64,000 bases of DNA from contig JAZKBD010000023.1 of assembly GCA_040388785.1 (NCBI GenBank), positions 62,001 through 126,000 of the forward strand, read 5' to 3'. The position numbers and the translations under genes were made by a program. This DNA is from 66-474 sp040388785 (lineage in GTDB: Bacteria > Pseudomonadota > Gammaproteobacteria > Xanthomonadales > Rhodanobacteraceae). Positions 55,044 through 62,594 of the stretch are shown here, one piece after another. Each line of letters opens with the position of its first letter. The stretch's first letter is position 1. A model generated the notes under the pieces. It was not told where the DNA came from. It saw nothing but the letters and a program-made list of their open reading frames with translations, and did no database searches.

Positions 55044-56254
55044 AAGAGGGCCTTTGAACCGCGCATGCCTGCGCTGCCGGGTCCCGGCACTGCTGCATCG
55101 AAAGTCACGGATGGCATCGGCTCACCACGCGAACGGTCGTGCGGTCCGGGCGGCGTTGCCTGGGTGAATGTCCCGATCACCGTGCTCGCCAGTTCCGCGA
55201 TTTCCTCGGGGGATTTCCCATTTGTGTCGAGCGCACGGCTGCCGTGTCCGTAGGGGGCGTATTTCGATGGATCCGATGCCTTGAATAACCCAATCGTCGG
55301 CACGCCGGCCGCACTGGCCAAGTGCATCACGCCGCAATCGGCGCTTACGAAGCACGTCATGTTGGCAATCACCGCGGCCACCTCGCGTGGGCTCGGCGAA
55401 CCGAAGAAAGGCAGCGCGAGCCGCGGTTGTCCGTCCGCCGGTACGATTTCAACGATGGCTGCATCGGGATGCCGCGCTCCCACCGTTCGGACGAAACGCT
55501 GCCACCAGTCCACATCGTAGCCCTTTGCTCCAGTGGCTGCTGCGAACACGCCGATGGTGCGCTGGAAGTGTGATGGATCATCGGCGTGGATCACCCGCGC
55601 GAGCCGGGTTCGCGCACGCAGCCGTTCCTGCTCCGAAAGCAGGATGTCCAGTGCGGGGAATTCCGGCCCCGGAGATTGCGCGTTCACCGCCCTGCGGAAC
55701 TGGCAAACAGGCCACTGCGCCATATGCGTGGGGGTCTGTTCCGTCCGTTCCGGAACCGAACCCGTGGCGGACAGGCTGCGCGGGGCACCGATCGCATATT
55801 TCGGCTTGGCCACTGCAACGAGCAGCCGGCTCGATTGGGATGTCTCGCACGGATCGATGGCCAGGTCGTAACGTGCCCGCCGGAGCCACACCACGGTGCG
55901 GACCAGCGCAATGGGGTGCCTGACCATGCGCCGGGACAGGTTGTGGATGCGCCTGACGTTCGGAAACGCCTGAAACAGTTCGGTGACGTGCTCGCCGGCC
56001 AGCACGATGTCGACATCGGCGTCCGGGAAAAGCCTATGGATTTCGATCACCAGGGGTGTGAGCAGCAGCAGGTTTCCGAGCCGGTGGTTGGGGCGGCAAA
56101 TGAGGATCCGATGGATGTTGTTTCCGGAAAGGTCCCGTGGTTGCGTCAGGTGCGTGTCGCCGGCGCGGATCAGCAGACGCATCGCCCGACGGACGATGCG
56201 TCGCCGCAGCTCGCTGTACCGGTTACGTTCGAATATGCGTTGCAGGCTACCCAT
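55040..56254 (-). CDS. Glycosyltransferase family 9 (heptosyltransferase-like)
   Basis: A 404-residue GT9 protein, the ADP-heptose:LPS heptosyltransferase family. ILICRPNHRLGNLLLLTPL is the N-terminal GT9 signature, and SADCGVMHLASAAGVPTIGLF is the donor-binding motif. It is first in an operon that makes ADP-heptose, which supports a heptosyltransferase role in LPS core synthesis. Whether it is WaaC-, WaaF- or WaaQ-like cannot be settled here. The ATG at 56254 is preferred over an upstream in-frame ATG at 56386 that adds a cysteine-rich stretch. Confidence 0.85.
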   Translation of the reverse strand: MGSLQRIFERNRYSELRRRIVRRAMRLLIRAGDTHLTQPRDLSGNNIHRILICRPNHRLGNLLLLTPLVIEIHRLFPDADVDIVLAGEHVTELFQAFPNVRRIHNLSRRMVRHPIALVRTVVWLRRARYDLAIDPCETSQSSRLLVAVAKPKYAIGAPRSLSATGSVPERTEQTPTHMAQWPVCQFRRAVNAQSPGPEFPALDILLSEQERLRARTRLARVIHADDPSHFQRTIGVFAAATGAKGYDVDWWQRFVRTVGARHPDAAIVEIVPADGQPRLALPFFGSPSPREVAAVIANMTCFVSADCGVMHLASAAGVPTIGLFKASDPSKYAPYGHGSRALDTNGKSPEEIAELASTVIGTFTQATPPGPHDRSRGEPMPSVTFDAAVPGPGSAGMRGSKALL

Positions 56255-56395
56255 GGTGTTTCTCGGGAATTCATTGCAAGCATCCGCTTCGGGTCCTGCG
56301 CCGGCGGAGCGTTGCCGGAAACAAGGACGTTTGAAACGGAAGACCGGACAGTTGTTGACGCAGGCGGCGAGCCCCACGGCCTTCAACGCGACCTG

Positions 56396-57037
56396 TCAGA
56401 AGCGATGGATGAATCCCACCTGGAAGCCGCCGGGCAGCCAGCCCAGGATCAGCGGCGAATCGCGATGCGCGGCCCAGATGCCGACGCCCGTGCCGAGCGC
56501 CCAGCCGACCAGCACGTCACTCTGCCAGTGTCCGCGCGTTTTCACGCGCGCGATCGCGTCGTACAACGGCAACAATTCCAGCGCGTACACCGCGGGATGG
56601 TCGTGTCCGTACGCCACCACGAATGGCGTCACCGCGCCTGCGATCGCGGTGACCTCGCCGCTGGGAAAACTCTGGTAGCGCGTGCCCTGGAACCACTGGT
56701 TCGGGTCACTGGTCTGCGACGGCCGCTCGCGCTGGAAAGTCCATTTCGCACCCTGTGCGATCACAGACGACACCGCCAGCGAATCGAGCGAACGCCAGAA
56801 CGTGTCGCCCAGCTTGTCCTGGTCGCCCAGCGCCAGCGAGCCGCCCACCACGGTCACGATGGTTCCGTACATCAACGCCTTCTGGTCACTGCGAGCCCAG
56901 ATGCCGCTGTCGTCGTAGGCGATCCGGTGGTCGATGCCGAACGGGCCGCCGGCGAACGCCGCGCGCAGCGGCGCCGCCGCGCACAGAGCGATGAACAGCA
57001 GAATCGCGAAACGTCGCGTGAGGGTGCCGGACTTCAT
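56396..57037 (-). CDS. PAP2-family phosphatase with an altered second motif
   Basis: A 213-residue secreted or membrane-associated phosphatidate-phosphatase-like protein. A signal peptide or anchor spans about residues 8-29 (start 57037). The three PAP2 motifs are KX6RP (Lys98-Pro106), PSG-Glu at 125-128 and RX5HX3D (Arg164, His170, Asp174). The usual histidine of motif 2 is glutamate, seen also, as far as I recall, in some Xanthomonadales relatives. It lies 141 bp upstream of the heptose operon and may act on a lipid phosphate of the envelope. Confidence 0.8.
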   Translation of the reverse strand: MKSGTLTRRFAILLFIALCAAAPLRAAFAGGPFGIDHRIAYDDSGIWARSDQKALMYGTIVTVVGGSLALGDQDKLGDTFWRSLDSLAVSSVIAQGAKWTFQRERPSQTSDPNQWFQGTRYQSFPSGEVTAIAGAVTPFVVAYGHDHPAVYALELLPLYDAIARVKTRGHWQSDVLVGWALGTGVGIWAAHRDSPLILGWLPGGFQVGFIHRF

Positions 57038-57141
57038 GTCAGCCGCCGACGTGCCATGTGCACACTTTGCCGCCGTTCGCTTAGCGCCCACTTCGCCCAG
57101 CCTTTCGGGAACCTTGCAAAGCTGTCGCTGATCGCGACCGG

Positions 57142-57684
57142 TCAGCTATCCGCCCCGGTCATCGCGGTTTCGATCCGGCCGCCGTGCATGGACACGCGGT
57201 AGTGCGCGATGCGCTGGCCATGATCCTGGATGACGTCGACGTCCACGTGCGCCGTGTCGCCGTGGCCCGTCGCATTGGCTTCCAGCGCGGGACCATTGCC
57301 GGCACGTTCGGCCTGCGCTAGGGCTTCGGCGAACGTCAGCTTGCTGCCGTCCAGCGCGTGCGCACCATGCGCATCCTCGCCGCGGGCCGGGCTGCTGCCC
57401 AGCACCTTGCCGGTCGTCGCATCGATGCGCAGGTCCAGCCGGGCGTTGCCGCGCAGCACGTCGACTTCATACCAATGGCCGTGGGACGTCGCTTCCATCC
57501 CGTAGCCGTAGGCGCGCCCGCCGCCGGCTTCCGCGATCTTCACGGCCTGCGCCGGCGTGACGGGTGACTTCAGCACGGCTGCCATTTCAAGCCGGTCGCC
57601 GGCTTCGATGCTGCCGGCGAAGGCGGCGGCGGTGGTAGCGAGAACGAGTGTCGCAACGAGGGTGCGGGACAATGCGCGATGCAT
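57142..57684 (-). CDS. Secreted PepSY-domain protein
   Basis: A 180-residue protein with a signal peptide (ending AAAFA) and two PepSY-like repeats: TPAQAVKIAEAGGGRAYGYG with YEVDVLRGNARLDLRID, then TFAEALAQAERAGNGPALEA with a matching second strand region. PepSY domains often inhibit or regulate extracytoplasmic peptidases or take part in signalling. GGAGG precedes the ATG at 57684. A perfect 19-bp inverted repeat lies 60 bp upstream. Confidence 0.82.
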   Translation of the reverse strand: MHRALSRTLVATLVLATTAAAFAGSIEAGDRLEMAAVLKSPVTPAQAVKIAEAGGGRAYGYGMEATSHGHWYEVDVLRGNARLDLRIDATTGKVLGSSPARGEDAHGAHALDGSKLTFAEALAQAERAGNGPALEANATGHGDTAHVDVDVIQDHGQRIAHYRVSMHGGRIETAMTGADS

Positions 57685-57743
57685 GGGAGAACCTCCGTGG
57701 AAAGGAGAAGTCAGTCTGCGGCGTGAATCTTTGTCCGCACTTC

Positions 57744-57762
57744 GCGATGGCTTAGCCATCGC
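57744..57762. promoter_or_regulatory. Perfect inverted repeat upstream of the PepSY gene
   Basis: GCGATGGC-TTA-GCCATCGC, an 8-bp stem with a 3-base loop, in the 307-bp divergent gap between the PepSY gene and the XRE operon. It could be an operator for the PepSY gene or an RNA hairpin. The rest of the gap up to 57913 shows nothing else I can assign. Confidence 0.45.
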
Positions 57763-57913
57763 TTAGTGGTGGCTGCGCGCGTTCCTGGTTTCTCGCAGCA
57801 CGGCAGGTGCCGCAATGGAATTGGATTCCGGACGCTTGCGCGACAACCGCGCGCCGCACGACCTGGACGCATCGGCAACCGGTCCTTTGGTGTGCCCGTG
57901 AGCGATCTTTGCC

Positions 57914-57933
57914 TTGTCAAGTGTGCTTGACAA
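57914..57933. promoter_or_regulatory. Operator O1 of the XRE cassette
   Basis: A perfect 20-bp inverted repeat, TTGTCAAG-TGTG-CTTGACAA. Its right arm contains TTGACA, which would be the -35 element. Bound repressor would cover it. Confidence 0.75.
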
Positions 57934-57955
57934 ACCGCAAAACGTGTACTAACGT
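57927..57955 (+). promoter_or_regulatory. Candidate sigma-70 promoter of the XRE cassette
   Basis: A consensus -35 (TTGACA, 57927-57932), 17 bp, then TAACGT (57950-57955) as a weak -10. The start near 57962 would lie inside operator O2. Confidence 0.5.
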
Positions 57956-57959
57956 CGTC

Positions 57960-57980
57960 CTGTCAAGCTAACTTGACAAG
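57960..57980. promoter_or_regulatory. Operator O2 of the XRE cassette
   Basis: TGTCAAG-CTAA-CTTGACA (57961-57978), sharing both arms with O1 and the same 4-bp spacing. The centre is 46 bp from that of O1 and the site lies immediately before the GAGGAC region of the first gene. Confidence 0.75.
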
Positions 57981-57991
57981 AGGACGGAGCG

Positions 57992-58399
57992 ATGGCGCGC
58001 ATATCCAAGAGCAAATACAACCTGCAGCTATTGGCGATCATGGCGGTCTACGTCGTGCTGATGCTGTTCGAATGGCCGCTGGTTGCGAAAACCGAAGGCC
58101 TCGCGTTGCGTACGCTGCTGGCGTTGCTGCCGGCATTGCCGGTGGTGGCCGTGATCGCGCTGGCCGCGCGCATGGTGATGCGTGGCGACGAACTGGAACA
58201 GCGCATGCACCTGATCGCACTGAGCGTGGCGATGGGCGTGGTCAGTGTCGCCAGCATCATCGGCGCGTTCCTCGCGATCGCGCGCATCTGGGTGGTCGGC
58301 GGCGACGTGTTGATCTGGGTGTTTCCGGCGCTGTGCCTGGTGTACGGCGCGACGCGCATCGTGCTGGTGCGCCGCATGACCGGCGCCTGGAACTGCTGA
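57992..58399 (+). CDS. Small four-helix membrane protein of unknown function
   Basis: A 135-residue protein with four predicted membrane helices at about 11-30, 40-62, 74-102 and 105-125, and a basic N-terminus (MARISKSKYN). I do not recognise a named family, but small membrane proteins paired with a 60-70-residue XRE regulator are common in bacteria. It is the first gene of the cassette; its stop codon overlaps the regulator start as TGATG. Confidence 0.75.
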   Translation: MARISKSKYNLQLLAIMAVYVVLMLFEWPLVAKTEGLALRTLLALLPALPVVAVIALAARMVMRGDELEQRMHLIALSVAMGVVSVASIIGAFLAIARIWVVGGDVLIWVFPALCLVYGATRIVLVRRMTGAWNC

Positions 58400-58602
58400 T
58401 GAAAAACCGCGTGCGCGAATTGCGCGAGGCCCACGGCTGGTCGCAGGGCGAATTGGCGGAGCGCCTCGACGTGTCGCGCCAGACCATCAACGCCATCGAG
58501 AACGGCAAGTACGACCCCAGCCTGCCGCTCGCGTTCAAGCTGGCGCGCTTGTTCAAGCAACGCATCGAATCGATGTTCGAACCGGATGAGGAACGCCAAT
58601 GA
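58399..58602 (+). CDS. Compact XRE-family helix-turn-helix regulator
   Basis: A 67-residue Cro/CI-type DNA-binding protein that is almost entirely the HTH domain: RVRELREAHGWSQGELAERL, then VSRQTINAIENGKYDPSLPL. It has no ligand domain. It most probably binds the twin palindromes upstream of its own operon. Both ends overlap neighbouring genes (TGATG, ATGA), so its level is tied to that of the membrane protein and hydrolase. Confidence 0.9.
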   Translation: MKNRVRELREAHGWSQGELAERLDVSRQTINAIENGKYDPSLPLAFKLARLFKQRIESMFEPDEERQ

Positions 58603-60217
58603 AAATGAACGCGCCGAAGATGAATTCGCGCATGGTCATGCGCATCGTCGCCGTCGTGATCCTGGCGGGCGCGCTCGGCTTGCAGTGGTGGAGCAAGCAG
58701 CATCGTGCGGGCAACGCCGATGCCGGCACCGATGCGACGAGTGCTCCGGCTTCCACGTTGGCAACGCCCGCCAAGCCGGTAAAACCGACGCTGCCCGCGA
58801 CCCTGAAGCGCGGCAAGCTCACGCTGGCGGCCTGCGAACTGAAGCGTCCGCATTCTGCGGCGACGCTCGCGGCGTTTTGCGCGAAATTTCCCGTATCGGA
58901 AAATCGCGCCGACCCGAACTCGCGCACGATCGACCTGAAGCTCGCGATCCTGAAAAGCGATTCGGCGGTGCCCGCGCAGGACCTGGTGGCGTACCTCGCC
59001 GGCGGTCCCGGGCAATCGGCCATCCAGACTTATCCCGACCTCGCGCCCGCCTTCGCGCCGCTGCGCAAGCATCACGATGTGTTGCTGCTCGACCAGCGCG
59101 GCACCGGCGATTCGCATCCGCTCAAATGCCCGGCGCTCGAGAAGCTGCTGAAGAACGAAGGCGACGCCGCGCAACCCGGCGTCGAACAACGCGTGCAGTG
59201 GGTCGGTCAATGCGCGCAGGAAGTCGGGAAAACCGCCGATCCGCGCTACTACGCGACCAGTGATGCAGTGGCCGATCTCGAGGCGGTGCGCGAAGCGCTG
59301 GGCGCGCCGAAGCTCGACCTCGTCGGCGTTTCGTATGGCACGCGCGTGGCACAGCACTATGCCGCGACGCACCCGGGTGCGGTGCGCAGCATCGTGCTGG
59401 ACGGCGTGGTGCCCAATTCACTGGTGCTGGGCGAGACGTTCGCGACGGCCTTGCAGCACTCGCTGGAATTGCAGGCGGCAGACTGCAACAAGGCGCCTGC
59501 CTGCAGGCAGGCCTTTGGTGACTGGTACGCGACGCTGCACCAGCTCTACGCGAAACTGAAAGCGGGTCAGCCGCAACAGGTGACGTTCGCAGATCCGTAC
59601 AGCTACAAGCCGGTGACCAAGGCCTTGACCGCCGACACGCTGGCCGGCGTGGTGCGGTTGTTCTCCTACAGCGAAGTCACCGCCGCGCTTTTGCCGCTGG
59701 CGGTGAACGAAGCCGCGCGTGGCAACTACGCGCCGCTGATGGGCCAGGCGCAACTGCTCACCGGCGATCTTTCGGAATCCATCGAGGGCGGCATGCAGAT
59801 GTCGGTGATCTGCACGGAAGACGCGTCGCTGCTGACGCCGCGCCCGCAGGACGAAGACCTGCTGCTGGGCGACGACCTGATCAAGGCGTTCATCGCCGAA
59901 TGCAAGGTGTGGCCGCATGACTCGATGCCGAAGGATTTCCACGCGCCGTTCAAGTCGACGATTCCGACGCTGCTGATTTCCGGCGAACGCGACCCGGTGA
60001 CGCCGCCCGCATTCGCCGACGAGGTGGTGAAGGGCCTCGCCAATGGCCGTTCGCTGGTCGTGAAGGGCCTGGGCCACGCCGAGGCGATCAACGCCGGCTG
60101 CATGCCCGATCTCGTGGACGACTTCGTCGCCAACCTGCAGCCGAAGCAACTGAAGACCCAGTGCCTCGATCGGATCGGACCGATTCCGGCGTTCGTGAAT
60201 TTCAATGGAGCCGCGCC

Positions 60218-60221
<4 letters not shown>
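58599..60221 (+). CDS. Alpha/beta-hydrolase of the tripeptidyl-aminopeptidase type
   Basis: A 540-residue exported or membrane-anchored hydrolase. An N-terminal hydrophobic segment (about 12-30) is followed by an Ala/Pro/Thr linker, then an alpha/beta-hydrolase domain with LDQRGTGDSHP, nucleophile Ser245 in GVSYGTR, Asp465 in GERDPVTPP and His493 in GLGHAEAINAGC. The C-terminal part matches the TAP-like domain of proline-type and tripeptidyl peptidases. The substrate is unknown. Translationally coupled to both neighbours by ATGA overlaps. Confidence 0.88.
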
Positions 60222-60948
<727 letters not shown>

Positions 60949-60952
<4 letters not shown>

Positions 60953-62124
60953 GCGCGATGCTGACGGTATGGTGGAAGGAAGTCCGCGAGAACCTGCGCG
61001 ACAAGCGCACCGTGTTCACGGCATTGATCTGGGGCCCGCTGTTCGGACCCGTGTTCTTCGCGATCATGATGAACACGCTGGTCACGCACGAGTTGAACAA
61101 GGCCGAAGGACCGCTGAAGGTGCCGGTGATCGGCGCCGAGTACGCGCCCAACCTGATCGACGCGCTGAAACAGCAGGGGCTGGTGCCACAGGCGCCACTC
61201 GCCAATCCCGACAAGGCGGTGCGCGAGCGCGACGCCGACGTGGTGCTGCGCATTCCCGCGGATTACGGCAAGGCGTGGAGATCAGGCGAACCCGCGCAGG
61301 TCGAGCTGATCTACGACGCTTCGCAGCAAGGCAGCAATACGCCGACCAAGCGCCTCGAGGGCATGCTGAAACAGTACGGCAGCCAGCAAGGCGCGTTGCG
61401 GTTGCTGGCGCGCGGCTTGTCGCCCAGCGTGGCCGTGCCGCTGGTCGTCAGCGAACGCGATCAGTCCACGCCGCAGTCGCGCGCGGGCCTGATGCTGGGC
61501 ATCCTCCCGTACTTCTTCGTGTTCGCGGTGTATCTCGGCGGCATGTATCTAGCCATCGATCTGACGGCGGGCGAACGCGAACGGCAATCGCTGGAACCGC
61601 TGTTCGCGAATCCGGTGGCGCGCTGGCGCATCCTGGTCGGCAAGCTCGGCGCGATCGGCGCGTTTTCGCTGGCCAGCCTGGTGCTGACCGCCGTCGCGTT
61701 CTCGGTCGCCGGGCATTTCCTGCCGGCCGAAAAACTCGGGATGACGTTCGACCTCGGCGCGCGCTTCATCGGCCAGGCGATCCTGCTGGAGCTGCCGCTG
61801 ATCGCGGTGTTCGCGGTGCTGGAAACGCTGGTCGCGGCGTTCGCCAAGAGCTATCGCGAAGCGCAGACCTATCTCAGCCTGCTGATGATCGTGCCGATCC
61901 TGCCGTCGATGGTGATGAGCCTGATGCCGGTGAAGGCCGCGCCGTGGATGTACGCGGTGCCGCTGCTGGCCCAGCAGATCGGCGTCAGCGATCTGTTGCG
62001 CGGCACGCCGGTGTCGGCGGCCAGCATCGGGATGGCGCTGGTGACCGGCTTCGCCTTCGCGGCGATCATCGGCGTCGTCACGGCGCAGGTGTACCGCAGC
62101 GAGCGGTTGGCGATTTCCGCGTGA
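60949..62124 (+). CDS. ABC transporter permease (NatB-like, ABC-2 type)
   Basis: A 391-residue permease with one N-terminal helix, a periplasmic domain of about 130 residues and five C-terminal helices. KEVRENLRDKRTVFTALIWG at the start and ERERQSLEPLFANPVARWRI after the second helix match NatB. NatAB of Bacillus exports Na+; other relatives export drugs or peptides, so the substrate is open. Last gene of the cassette. Confidence 0.9.
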
Positions 62125-62136
62125 CACGCACGCAGC

Positions 62137-62158
62137 GCCCGCGTGGATAACCGCGGGC
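62137..62158 (+). terminator. Weak terminator-like hairpin after the ABC cassette
   Basis: GCCCGCG pairs with CGCGGGC around an 8-base loop, 13 bp after the permease stop. No T run follows, so termination here is uncertain. Confidence 0.35.
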
Positions 62159-62182
62159 GTTGCACGATTTACCAGACCCGGA

Positions 62183-62305
62183 AATAAAATGCCCCGAGAG
62201 CCAGGGGGGAGCTCTCGGGGCGGACGATGCCAAACCTGGGGAGGGGTTTGACACCGGGGGTTCGCTCAGGGAGGTGAGTGAACCGGGGACGCCGTTGCGT
62301 GCGTC
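62183..62305 (-). ncRNA. sX13-like small regulatory RNA downstream of polA
   Basis: On the minus strand an RNA of about 120 nt would start near 62305 and end in the U tract of a strong terminator. Four hairpins occur in order: GGACGC/GCGTCC; a 10-bp stem with loop CCUCCC; AAACC/GGUUU with loop CCUCCCCA; and a 10-bp terminator stem (GCCCCGAGAG with CTCTCGGGGC, 62191-62221) with a C-rich loop, then ATTTTATT. Repeated C-rich, anti-Shine-Dalgarno-like loops and a position downstream of polA are the features of Xanthomonas sX13, an Hfq-independent sRNA that pairs with G-rich ribosome-binding regions. Identity rests on structure and position, not on an alignment. Confidence 0.75.
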
Positions 62306-62311
62306 CGAAGC

Positions 62312-62341
62312 GTTAGATGGGGTTGTCCCCGGGAAGTTCAA
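62312..62341 (-). promoter_or_regulatory. Promoter of the sX13-like RNA
   Basis: Minus strand: TTGAAC (62336-62341), 18 bp, TCTAAC (62312-62317), a good sigma-70-type promoter placing the start about 7 bp further on, near 62305. Confidence 0.6.
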
Positions 62342-62405
62342 ATTCTTTTTTCGGGTGGATTCAGAGAGTGTTCACCCGCTGATCCATGCATGACTTTCGG
62401 CAGGG

Positions 62406-62421
62406 GTTTGGACGTCCAAAC
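62406..62421. promoter_or_regulatory. Perfect 16-bp palindrome between polA and the sRNA
   Basis: GTTTGGACGTCCAAAC, a perfect palindrome about 65 bp upstream of the sRNA -35 element. A regulator-binding site for the sRNA promoter is possible. The rest of 62345-62594 contains no gene or other element that I can support. Confidence 0.4.
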
Positions 62422-62594
62422 GATTTGCGCCACGCAAGTCGCCGCCCGCAAACCTTGGCGCATCGCGCTTCCGTCGCATTGCCACGAAAAAGCCACAACC
62501 GTGAAGCGATGCGAACGCGTGGTTGTTATCGGATCGTCAACCGCCAGCGAAGTCACCGGATTCTGCTCTCGCGGGAATGGCGAGCGGGGATTTC

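Noticed and set aside
57973..58602. A 209-codon frame starting before the XRE gene
   Set aside because: The first 142 codons are an off-frame reading of the membrane-protein gene; only the last 67 codons, from the ATG at 58399, form the HTH protein.
62191..62221. Hairpin considered as terminator of the plus-strand ABC cassette
   Set aside because: On the plus strand no T run follows it. On the minus strand it is followed by ATTTTATT, so it ends the sX13-like RNA instead.
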